Origin: CAYJGN01 sp964369635
Lineage (GTDB): Bacteria > Bacillota > Clostridia > Oscillospirales > Ruminococcaceae
DNA length: 21,467 nt
Assembly (NCBI GenBank): GCA_964369635.1
Contig: CAYJGN010000034.1
Span: 1-21,467 of the forward strand
Direction: 5' to 3'
Positions 15,315-21,467 of the stretch are shown here, piece after piece; position 1 is the stretch's first letter, and every line of letters begins with the position of its first letter. Made by a program: the position numbers and the translations under genes. The notes beneath the pieces were generated by a model. It saw only the letters and a program-made list of their open reading frames with translations, was not told the origin of the DNA and ran no database searches.

Positions 15315-16225
15315 GCGGCAAGATTGCAGTTATAGGCGGCGGAACTGTTGATTCATATTTTAATATTAAAAACTGGGCAGAGCTTGGCGATAAGATTTTC
15401 GCTAAAGATGGTGGCAGTTTTATGGGTGGAACCACCTTTAATATGGCAGCTATGGCAGCAGGACTTGGAAGCCATGTTTCTATGTTTGATATAATGAATA
15501 AGCAAACAACCGATGGAAAATTCATATCAGAGCAGTTTAAAAATTATGGCATTGATGATAGCAACGTTATCCATGATGATAATGCAGTTAATTCAAAAGC
15601 TCTAATTATGCTTCATCAAAGCGGCGAGAGGGTTATCATAATTGTTGAGGCTATAAGGCCGAGAGTCGGTCATTTCAAGCGTTTTTTAAGTGAGTTATCC
15701 TCTTCTGACGCTTTATACACCATGGTTTCGATAGCATCTCTCTTTGATGATGGACTTGAAGTTATAGATGAGCTTGTACAGAATAAAAAGACAATCGTCC
15801 TCGATTGCGATTGCCTATATGATACTGAGCAAAGAATAGAGCTTGCTAAAAAAGCAACCTACCCTATATTTAATATATATAGCTATGATAGATATTCATC
15901 TTTGGTAGAAGAAGATGCGGCGCAGTATCTTCTTGCAAGAAACGCAAATGCAGTTATCTGCACAAAAGGCGGTGATGGCGCTTACGTTTATACAAGCGAA
16001 GGATCGTTTGAAATTGAAGGAATAAAGGTTGATGCCATAGATACTACAGGCGCTGGAGATAGCTTTGCTGGAGGTTTTACCTATGCAATAACAAGTGGAT
16101 ATACCCCTGTTGAAGCCGCGAAATTCGCAAATGCCGTTGCTGCCCATTCTGTAACATTTATGGGTGCTGTTGGTGGAGTTTGCAGTAAAGAGGAGATTTT
16201 GAAATTCATTGAAAAGAACAGTTAA
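15311..16225 (+). CDS. PfkB family carbohydrate/nucleoside kinase
   Basis: ATP-dependent kinase of the ribokinase/PfkB superfamily; substrate probably ribose, a nucleoside or a related sugar released by its neighbours (inference). N-terminal KIAVIGGGTVDSYF, the substrate-side GGSFMGGTTFNMAAMAAGLG (first PfkB signature region, 35-54), and the C-terminal signature DTTGAGDSFAGGF with the catalytic base Asp250. CTKGGDGAYVY precedes it as in ribokinases. I chose the ATG at 15311 because it overlaps the previous stop as ATGA, a typical coupling arrangement; an ATG at 15302 lies only 2 bases after the GAGGAG box. 304 aa. Confidence 0.9.
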   Translation: MSGKIAVIGGGTVDSYFNIKNWAELGDKIFAKDGGSFMGGTTFNMAAMAAGLGSHVSMFDIMNKQTTDGKFISEQFKNYGIDDSNVIHDDNAVNSKALIMLHQSGERVIIIVEAIRPRVGHFKRFLSELSSSDALYTMVSIASLFDDGLEVIDELVQNKKTIVLDCDCLYDTEQRIELAKKATYPIFNIYSYDRYSSLVEEDAAQYLLARNANAVICTKGGDGAYVYTSEGSFEIEGIKVDAIDTTGAGDSFAGGFTYAITSGYTPVEAAKFANAVAAHSVTFMGAVGGVCSKEEILKFIEKNS

Positions 16226-16254
16226 CCAAATTATTACCAGATTAGGAGGAACCT

Positions 16255-17565
16255 ATGGACAGTGCAATTAAAAATTTAAGCGATGCTATTAAAATTGAAA
16301 CCGTCTCTTATACCGACCCACTAAAAAGAGACTATGCCAAGTTTATTGAATTTTCAAATCTTTTAAATGAACGGTATCCAAAGCTTTATAACGCTATGGA
16401 TTTCAAGATGGTCTGCGGCTATTCGCTCGCAGGACGCCTTAAAGGTAGCGATGATACGCTAAACCCGGTCGCTTTTCTATCTCATATGGATGTGGTAGCT
16501 GTTGAAGATAGCACCCTTGATATGTGGGACTATCCCCCATTCTCTGGCGAAATAACCGATAAATATATTTATGGTAGAGGCTCGCTTGATATGAAGAGTC
16601 AGCTTATCGCAACAGTCGATGCCCTAAACTCTTATATTGAAGAAGGCAAAACACCAAAGAGAGATATATTCTTCTTTTTCGGCCATAACGAAGAAGTTCC
16701 CTCAGGTCCTGGCGAAGGCGCTTATGGTATTTGTTCTATGTTGCAAAACCATAATATAACGCTCGATTTCCTATTTGATGAAGGCGGCGGAGTTGTAACT
16801 GGTGATAGGTTTGGCATCGACGAAACGCTTGGCCTTATAGCTTGTAATGAAAAAGGTTATACCGATATCATCCTCTCCTCAAAGAGCGCTGGTGGGCACG
16901 CATCAACCCCACCTCCAAATACCGCCCTTGGTCTTGTCTGCAAAGCGGTGAGCCTCGTTGAAGAAAATCCCCTTCCACCTCATCTTAATGAAGTTGCAAA
17001 GATATTTATCGAGGAGCTCTCAAAGCTATCCGGCAAAAAATTTGCAGATGAAAATGAGGCGGTAGAGCTTCTCTTATCAAATAGCTATACGGCAGCTCTC
17101 GTTAAAACCACCTTCGCTGCAACAAAAGCGGAAGGCTCTCCATCGCATAACATCCTACCCGAGAAGGCTTATGCTCTTATAAACTGCCGTCTCGCTCCGC
17201 ACAATAATTTAGCAGAACTTCAAAAACATCTTGAAGACCTCGTCCCTGAGGGTGTTTCGATTGAGCTTACCTATGCATCTGAAGCATCCGCAATAAGCCC
17301 TGTTGGCAATTTTTATTACAATGCTATTGCCGAAACTATTGAAGAGACGATGCCAAACATTATACCTATGCCGTATACTATGGTAGCAGGGACTGACTCT
17401 AAAAAATATTCTCCTGTCTGCAAAAATATCTATAAGTTCTCACCTTTAATATCTCAGAGTATTGATTACGGTACAATACATTCAAACAACGAAAGATTAG
17501 AAATCGAAAGCTTTAAAACAGCAATAGAGTTTATGAAAACGCTAATTGGCAAAGTAGCATTCTAA
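16255..17565 (+). CDS. M20 family zinc metallopeptidase (carboxypeptidase S / PM20D1-like)
   Basis: Two-zinc hydrolase that removes a C-terminal amino acid or cleaves an N-acyl amino acid. Metal and catalytic positions are recognisable: FLSHMDVVAV (His77, catalytic Asp79), YGRGSLDMKSQLIA (bridging Asp112), HNEEVPSGPGEGA (Glu146-Glu147), DEGGGV, and a late GTDSKKYSPVC and TIHSNNER with the last His ligand. The lid domain begins around SSKSAGGHASTPP. 436 aa. GGAGG lies 5-6 bases before the ATG and the gene starts 29 bases after the PfkB kinase, so it is the last gene of that operon. The substrate is not identifiable; an aminoacylated or acylated product of the same pathway is possible. Confidence 0.9.
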   Translation: MDSAIKNLSDAIKIETVSYTDPLKRDYAKFIEFSNLLNERYPKLYNAMDFKMVCGYSLAGRLKGSDDTLNPVAFLSHMDVVAVEDSTLDMWDYPPFSGEITDKYIYGRGSLDMKSQLIATVDALNSYIEEGKTPKRDIFFFFGHNEEVPSGPGEGAYGICSMLQNHNITLDFLFDEGGGVVTGDRFGIDETLGLIACNEKGYTDIILSSKSAGGHASTPPPNTALGLVCKAVSLVEENPLPPHLNEVAKIFIEELSKLSGKKFADENEAVELLLSNSYTAALVKTTFAATKAEGSPSHNILPEKAYALINCRLAPHNNLAELQKHLEDLVPEGVSIELTYASEASAISPVGNFYYNAIAETIEETMPNIIPMPYTMVAGTDSKKYSPVCKNIYKFSPLISQSIDYGTIHSNNERLEIESFKTAIEFMKTLIGKVAF

Positions 17566-17608
17566 TGCTATAAACTTAAAACCCCTTAAAATGCAAAGTT
17601 CGGAAAAG

Positions 17609-17636
17609 AAAAAGAGCTGTCAAAACAGCTCTTTTT
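17609..17636. terminator. Bidirectional intrinsic terminator between convergent genes
   Basis: AAAAAGAGCTGT (17609-17620) pairs with ACAGCTCTTTTT (17625-17636), loop CAAA. It serves the M20 gene on the plus strand and the alpha/beta hydrolase on the minus strand. Confidence 0.88.
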
Positions 17637-17660
17637 CTTTTTATAATATTAAAAAATATT

Positions 17661-18623
17661 CTATTTATCTGCAAGTGTTGCTACACCCTTTAAAACATCC
17701 TTCTCTATTATCTCGCACATCTTCGGTATCTCTTCAAAGCAAGGGCTGTGCGCAGACTCTTCAAATGTATAGAAACCAACAACAGGCGCCTCAATCATAT
17801 CAGCGTAATCTTTCGCTAAAGAATAGGAAACTTGAATATCATATAGCCCGTGCAGTATGTAGACTGGGATTTCAAATTTGTTATAAAGCTTCATCAAATC
17901 AAGGTTGTAGATATCGTCCCAAAGCGCCCCGAGCGAAAAGGAAATTCCACGAACATAGCTTATCTTCTCGCGGATTGTATACTGACCAAAATAAAGAAGC
18001 TCTTTAAACAAACTCGCAATAGCCTTTTCATTTCGCATATAACCAACACCAAGCTGATTTAAAAGACTGCATCTTATCGTGTTTAAATATTTAAAATCGC
18101 TCTCACCGCGCTTAACACTCTCGTGTTTTTTTAGTCTGCGTATTCTCCATCGACTACCTGCTTTTTTGAGCTCATCGAGCATATATTCATATCCCATCTG
18201 CTCACTTTTCGCAATATTAACAACCTGACCAATGCCCACAAATGCATGGTAAAGATGCGGTGAATGAGAAGCCGCTAAAACCCCTAAAAGACTTCCCCAA
18301 GAATGTCCCATAAGATAAATTTTATCTTTTCCGTATCTATCCCGAAGATATTCTGTTATTTCTATAGTATCTGAAAGTAGTAGCTCAACGCTCATGCAGC
18401 TCTTATCCATACTTTTATCATATGAAATACCACTACCACGTTGCTCCCACCAACAGACTGTAAAATACTTATCAAGTCCTGTTGGGTAAAGATGATTGAA
18501 TGTCACTTCAGGGGACCCTGGCCCTCCGTGTAAAAAAAGAAGAATCGGCTTATCTTCGCCACCTTCCTGCATAAACATCCCTTGTCGAACTCCACCGATT
18601 TCGACAAACACCTTCTCGTACAT
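17661..18623 (-). CDS. Alpha/beta hydrolase, proline iminopeptidase-like
   Basis: Serine hydrolase of the S33-type alpha/beta fold. Motifs: LHGGPG (31-36, oxyanion hole), WWEQRGSGIS (58-67), GHSWGS with nucleophile Ser108, HGLYDIQV with Asp262 and SAHSPCFE with His292, giving a complete triad. No signal peptide, so cytosolic. The cap region (about 130-235) is rich in basic and aromatic residues; it does not let me tell an aminopeptidase from an esterase or lactonase. 320 aa. GGCGGAGA precedes the ATG. It has its own promoter and shares a terminator with the convergent M20 gene. Confidence 0.85.
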   Translation of the reverse strand: MYEKVFVEIGGVRQGMFMQEGGEDKPILLFLHGGPGSPEVTFNHLYPTGLDKYFTVCWWEQRGSGISYDKSMDKSCMSVELLLSDTIEITEYLRDRYGKDKIYLMGHSWGSLLGVLAASHSPHLYHAFVGIGQVVNIAKSEQMGYEYMLDELKKAGSRWRIRRLKKHESVKRGESDFKYLNTIRCSLLNQLGVGYMRNEKAIASLFKELLYFGQYTIREKISYVRGISFSLGALWDDIYNLDLMKLYNKFEIPVYILHGLYDIQVSYSLAKDYADMIEAPVVGFYTFEESAHSPCFEEIPKMCEIIEKDVLKGVATLADK

Positions 18624-18661
18624 TTCTCTCCGCCCATCCGTAATAAAATAAAGTAATTATT

Positions 18662-18690
18662 ATTATATAATGAAACATCCATTTTTTCAA
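18662..18690 (-). promoter_or_regulatory. Candidate sigma-A promoter of the alpha/beta hydrolase gene
   Basis: Minus strand: -35 TTGAAA (18685-18690), 17-base spacer, -10 TATAAT (18662-18667), 38 bases before the ATG. Confidence 0.7.
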
Positions 18691-18720
18691 ATATTTTTTT
18701 TGAAATATCCGAATTTCATA

Positions 18721-18759
18721 AAAACCCTCTCCCTCGATACCGAGAGAGAGAGCTTTTTT
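18721..18759 (-). terminator. Intrinsic terminator after the OFA-type transporter
   Basis: CTCTCCCTCG (18727-18736) and CGAGAGAGAG (18741-18750) pair with one mismatch around loop ATAC. In the minus direction the stem is followed by GGTTTTT; a T-run on the other side makes it bidirectional. Confidence 0.7.
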
Positions 18760-18779
18760 GTATAAATTTCACCAGAAAA

Positions 18780-19985
18780 CTATCCGTTCGCCTTTTTCAT
18801 CCTTTTGTTTAATAGAAGAAGTAGTAATAGTCCTGCAACCGAGCAGCTCGCCGCTATTACAAACGCAGGCGCCATAAGCGAGATATCATCTGCTGCGAGG
18901 TTTGCGAAATATCCACCGATGTTTGAAGCGATAACCGCCGAGAATCCAAATCCAACAAGCACCATACCATAGGTTATAGCCATATTACGAGCACCGAAAA
19001 CCTCAGCTGTTAGTGTTGGGAAGTTCGATAGAAGACCACCATAGCAGAAACCGATTGCCGCAATAACCGCAAATATAGCATATCCTGAAACGATGTTTAC
19101 CGAAAGCGATAGAACAGTCGCCACTATCATAAGAAGCATAAGTGTTCGAACACGCCCAAGCTTATCAGAGATAGCGCCGGAAGCAAGTCGACCAACCGCA
19201 TTAAATACAGAAATGATAAGAACGCCAACAGCCGCAACCTCTGCAAGTCCTCTTCCAACTGCTATCGGTTTTGCAAACCCTATCATCATAAGGCCACCAA
19301 TACATGCAAGCATCATCGATAGAGTTACAAGGTAGAAGTCGAGCTTTCCAAGAGCTTTAAACGCAGACTCTGAATCGCCACTTGCCGCAACCTCAGGCTC
19401 TTCTGGATTAAATAGAAATAATGAACCAGCCGTTACAACCACAAGGAATATATATGAAAGAACTCTGAATGTTGGAAGCTCTCCAACTCCTTGCCCACCA
19501 TTTGCCGATATGAGATACTCTGCAAGCGGTGTAAAGATAACGCCACTTATACCGATTGAAGCAACTATAATTCCAGTTACAAGACCCTTTTTATCAGGAA
19601 AAAGCTTCTGTGTTGCCGATATAGTTGTCGAGTAGGCAAGACCTATACCAAATCCGCCCATAACACCGTATGTTACCCAGATAAGCCAAGGGGTTGCCGC
19701 TGTTGTGAACGAAGCGATGAAAAATCCCGCCGCAATCAGAATACCTCCAGCCATAACAACATATTTTAGCGAATACTTTTTAACAAGCATACCGCCGAGT
19801 ATACTACCAAATGATAGCGTTAGTATCATAATCGAGTAGGATAGGCCTGCCGCCTGATTATCTCCACCAAAAATAGTGTTTGCAATACCTGTTTGGAACA
19901 CACTCCATACATAGCAGATACCAAGACAAAGCTGGATAGCTACCGTTGCAACAAGCATTAGATTTCTGTTTTTTGCGTTTTTCAT
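18780..19985 (-). CDS. MFS transporter, oxalate/formate antiporter (OFA) family
   Basis: Twelve-segment permease of the OFA branch of the major facilitator superfamily, which exchanges small monocarboxylates or dicarboxylates. Marks of the branch: LCLGICYVWSVFQTGI in segment 1, GGMLVKKYSLKYV (loop 2-3), GFGIGLAYSTTISATQKLFPDKKGLVTGI around segment 4 (split here: GIGLAYSTT, then FPDKKGLVTGI), and GRLASGAISDKLGRVRTL in loop 8-9. Substrate not certain. Start ATG 19985 has GGAGG 8 bases upstream; ATGs at 19991 and 20000 lie too close to, or ahead of, this box. 401 aa. It is preceded by a terminator hairpin and a 30-residue hydrophobic ORF under one strong promoter, so transcription into this gene may be controlled by readthrough. 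Confidence 0.88.
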   Translation of the reverse strand: MKNAKNRNLMLVATVAIQLCLGICYVWSVFQTGIANTIFGGDNQAAGLSYSIMILTLSFGSILGGMLVKKYSLKYVVMAGGILIAAGFFIASFTTAATPWLIWVTYGVMGGFGIGLAYSTTISATQKLFPDKKGLVTGIIVASIGISGVIFTPLAEYLISANGGQGVGELPTFRVLSYIFLVVVTAGSLFLFNPEEPEVAASGDSESAFKALGKLDFYLVTLSMMLACIGGLMMIGFAKPIAVGRGLAEVAAVGVLIISVFNAVGRLASGAISDKLGRVRTLMLLMIVATVLSLSVNIVSGYAIFAVIAAIGFCYGGLLSNFPTLTAEVFGARNMAITYGMVLVGFGFSAVIASNIGGYFANLAADDISLMAPAFVIAASCSVAGLLLLLLLNKRMKKANG

Positions 19986-19993
19986 TTTCATTA

Positions 19994-19998
19994 CCTCC
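19994..19998 (-). promoter_or_regulatory. Ribosome binding site of the OFA-type transporter
   Basis: GGAGG on the minus strand, 8 bases before ATG 19985. It decides for the third of three closely spaced in-frame ATGs. Confidence 0.65.
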
Positions 19999-20009
19999 AT
20001 TTTTTCAAT

Positions 20010-20041
20010 AAAAAAACCTTGCAGCTTTTCTGCTGCAAGGT
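20010..20041 (-). terminator. Intrinsic terminator/attenuator in the leader of the OFA-type transporter
   Basis: Minus-strand RNA: ACCTTGCAGC (20041-20032) pairs with GCTGCAAGGT (20025-20016) around a 6-base loop, then a run of U (down to 20011). It ends only about 12 bases before the transporter's ribosome binding site, inside the same transcript. A nine-base segment in the upstream small ORF, TTCTGCTGC (20086-20078), is perfectly complementary to GCAGCAGAA (20036-20028) of the 5' arm and loop, so an antiterminator can form. Confidence 0.75.
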
Positions 20042-20059
20042 AAATTACCTCTTTCGGCT

Positions 20060-20152
20060 TTATAGGAAAAGCACAACGCAGCAGAACAAAACACCGATAA
20101 TAATACCGCTGCTGAGCAGAATGCTGTTTAGAAAGTTAGCTGTTCTTTTCAT
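20060..20152 (-). CDS. 30-residue hydrophobic small ORF (leader peptide or small membrane subunit)
   Basis: Not identified in any family by me. The peptide begins MKRTANFLNS and continues with one hydrophobic stretch, ILLSSGIIIGVLFC, ending CVVLFL, so it is basic at the N-terminus with a single membrane segment. It has a good ribosome binding site (GAGG 7 bases before ATG 20152) and lies about 20 bases downstream of the predicted transcription start of a consensus promoter. The terminator follows its stop by about 19 bases, and then the OFA-type transporter. Two roles are possible: a leader peptide whose translation controls the terminator, or a small single-span partner of the transporter. 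Short length means chance cannot be fully excluded, but promoter, box and position all favour a translated ORF. Confidence 0.6.
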   Translation of the reverse strand: MKRTANFLNSILLSSGIIIGVLFCCVVLFL

Positions 20153-20177
20153 AATAATACCTCGTTTATTCTCAATG

Positions 20178-20206
20178 ATTATATTATAAAACTGCCCATA
20201 TGTCAA
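20178..20206 (-). promoter_or_regulatory. Consensus sigma-A promoter for the small ORF and OFA-type transporter
   Basis: Minus strand: -35 TTGACA (20201-20206), 17-base spacer, -10 TATAAT (20178-20183). Both boxes match the consensus exactly. Confidence 0.85.
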
Positions 20207-20553
20207 CCTGTTTTTTAAAATAATGCAATTTTTATTCTTGCAAATTGCAGATAAGTTAGATTCTTTACAGCTCTAATATCACCGTAAGGAGCATCGCACC
20301 GCCCCGAAACAAACCCACCACGGTGGGTTTGCTCGCACTTCGTGCGAGCATAGCGAATCACTCGATTCGCTATTTCGGGGCGGCGCTTACTGCGCAGACC
20401 ATCATAAAATCTCAAACAAAAACTACCTCACCGAAGAGAATAACTTACCTATCATCCAACTTTTATCTCCACTTTTAAACAGCAGTACCGTAGCTCTCAA
20501 CTATAATTTTGCAGCTTCTGTGTTTTGTTATATATCCCCCACCATTACTACAC
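20207..20553. other. Non-coding spacer between the OFA promoter and tuf terminator
   Basis: This is part of a 459-base gene-free gap (20153-20611). It holds the GC-rich three-hairpin element (20284-20390). I see no gene, promoter of note or RNA gene in 20391-20553. Confidence 0.6.
20284..20390. repeat. GC-rich three-hairpin cloverleaf palindrome (element 2)
   Basis: Outer stem CCGCCCCGAAA (20299-20309) with TTTCGGGGCGG (20373-20383), extended by GTAAG (20284-20288) with CTTAC (20386-20390). Inside are three consecutive hairpins: CAAACCCACC/GGTGGGTTTG (20310-20331), GCTCGCAC/GTGCGAGC (20331-20349, loop TTC) and ATAGCGAATC/GATTCGCTAT (20350-20373, loop ACTC). No T-run and no tRNA sequence features. 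Confidence 0.85.
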
Positions 20554-20585
20554 AAAAAAAACGAGAGGAAATCCTCTCGTTTTTT
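20554..20585 (-). terminator. Intrinsic terminator after tuf
   Basis: ACGAGAGG (20561-20568) pairs with CCTCTCGT (20573-20580), loop AAAT, with T-runs in both directions. In the minus direction it ends the tuf transcript about 30 bases after the stop codon. Confidence 0.88.
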
Positions 20586-20611
20586 ATTATAAACTAAAAG
20601 TCTATTAGCTC

Positions 20612-21467
20612 TTACACGTTAACGTTAGTAACAACGCCTGAACCAACTGTACGTCCACCCTCACGGATAGCGAAACGTAGACCCTCTTCGATAGCGATTG
20701 GTGTGATTAGCTCAACGTCCATCTCAACGTTGTCGCCAGGCATACACATCTCGATACCATCAGGAAGAGAAACAACACCAGTAACGTCTGTTGTTCTGAA
20801 GTAGAACTGTGGACGGTAGTTGTTGAAGAACGGAGTATGACGGCCGCCCTCTTCTTTTTTAAGGATATACACGTTGCCGTGGAATTTTGTATGTGGGTCG
20901 ATTGAACCATTCTGTGAAAGAACCTGTCCACGCTCGATATCTTCTCTACCTACACCACGAAGAAGCGCACCGATGTTGTCGCCTGCCTCAGCGTAGTCAA
21001 GAGTTTTTCTGAACATCTCAACGCCAGTAACTGTTGTTTTCTTTCTCTCGTCAGTTAGACCGATGATCTCAACTTCGTCTCCAGTTTTAACCTGTCCACG
21101 CTCAACTCTACCTGTAGCAACTGTACCACGGCCTGTGATTGTGAAAACGTCCTCAACTGGCATTAGGAAAGGAAGATCTTTCTTTCTCTCTGGAGTTGGG
21201 ATATAGCTGTCAACAGCATCCATAAGCTCAAGAATACAAGCGTACTCAGGAACTGTTGGATCAGTAGCAGCACTATCAAGAGCCTTGAAAGCAGAACCTT
21301 TAACTATTGGGATATCGTCGCCTGGGAAATCGTACATTGAAAGTAGCTCACGGATTTCCATCTCAACGAGATCAATTAGCTCTGGGTCATCAACAAGGTC
21401 AGTTTTGTTCATAAATACAACGATGTAAGGAACGCCAACCTGACGTGAAAGTAGGATGTGCTCTCTT
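20612..21467 (-). CDS. tuf: Translation elongation factor Tu, 3' part (5' end outside the window)
   Basis: GTPase that delivers aminoacyl-tRNA to the ribosomal A site. The window holds about the last 285 codons. The reading frame is open to the window edge (REHILLSRQVGVPYIVVF precedes the G4 motif NKTD), so the internal Met at 21412 is not the start. Also seen are GSAFKALD (G5, SA[FL]K), domain 2 with VEDVFTITGRGTVATGRVERG and EMFRKTLDYAEAGDNIGALLRG (split: MFRKTLD, GDNIGALLRG), and domain 3 with GGRHTPFFNNYRPQFYFRTTDVTG (split: GGRHTPFFNNYRPQF) and REGGRTVGSGVV. Codon choice is more restricted than in neighbouring genes, as expected for a highly expressed gene. A terminator follows, so tuf is the last gene of its transcript. 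Confidence 0.97.
   Translation of the reverse strand, partial: REHILLSRQVGVPYIVVFMNKTDLVDDPELIDLVEMEIRELLSMYDFPGDDIPIVKGSAFKALDSAATDPTVPEYACILELMDAVDSYIPTPERKKDLPFLMPVEDVFTITGRGTVATGRVERGQVKTGDEVEIIGLTDERKKTTVTGVEMFRKTLDYAEAGDNIGALLRGVGREDIERGQVLSQNGSIDPHTKFHGNVYILKKEEGGRHTPFFNNYRPQFYFRTTDVTGVVSLPDGIEMCMPGDNVEMDVELITPIAIEEGLRFAIREGGRTVGSGVVTNVNV

Noticed and set aside
17591..18007. 138-residue plus-strand ORF antisense to the alpha/beta hydrolase
   Set aside because: It starts inside the bidirectional terminator, and its translation has no recognisable domain; the minus-strand protein has a complete catalytic triad.
20284..20390. Cloverleaf considered as a tRNA or tmRNA
   Set aside because: The arms are perfect palindromes of 8-10 bp, there is no GTTC T-loop sequence, no anticodon-loop pattern and no 7-bp acceptor stem with a discriminator base.
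20215..20415. 66-residue minus-strand ORF
   Set aside because: Most of it is a read-through of the three-hairpin palindrome; there is no ribosome binding site and its end overlaps the promoter of the small hydrophobic ORF.

Overview
The window looks like a chromosomal stretch from a low-GC anaerobic member of the Bacillota (Clostridia-like). The evidence is AT-rich spacers, strong AGGAG-type ribosome binding sites, use of GTG and TTG starts, a DUF4830 lipoprotein-like/anchored protein typical of that group, a small ferredoxin-type thioredoxin reductase homologue, and EF-Tu of Gram-positive type. No tRNA, rRNA, CRISPR array, insertion sequence or prophage gene was recognised.

Layout. Positions 204-3648 (minus strand) carry, in transcription order, a Na/Pi cotransporter, a TrxB-like flavoprotein, a DUF4830 membrane-anchored protein with an acidic and proline-rich tail, and an RsuA/RluB-type pseudouridine synthase. 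Positions 3737-6270 (minus) carry an MFS permease and a sodium:alanine/glycine symporter. Positions 6519-10977 (minus) carry a compact four-gene cassette, fnlA/capE, fnlB/capF, fnlC/capG and wbuB, that makes UDP-N-acetyl-L-fucosamine and transfers it. The gene order is the one known from E. coli O26-type O-antigen clusters. A divergent promoter separates this cassette from trmB (11125-11775, plus).

Positions 11952-17565 (plus) form a nucleoside/ADP-ribose-type salvage locus in two transcription blocks: two tandem paralogous nucleoside hydrolases, then an ADP-ribosylglycohydrolase-family protein, a PfkB sugar/nucleoside kinase and an M20 metallopeptidase. A bidirectional terminator then separates it from a convergent proline-iminopeptidase-like hydrolase (minus). 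Next comes an OFA-type MFS transporter (minus) preceded by a consensus promoter, an unannotated 30-residue hydrophobic ORF and an intrinsic terminator sitting just before the transporter's ribosome binding site. The window ends inside tuf (EF-Tu, minus, 5' end missing).

Points that stand out: the 20.0-20.2 kb leader, which reads like a transcription attenuator with competing hairpins or a small membrane subunit gene; two GC-rich multi-hairpin 'cloverleaf' palindromes (about 6.34 and 20.29 kb) in an AT-rich background; a 13-bp hairpin that holds the DUF4830 ribosome binding site in its loop and its start codon in its stem; a thioredoxin reductase homologue without the NADPH-binding arginine motif; and the nucleoside hydrolase / ARH / PfkB / M20 gene group, whose substrate is unknown.
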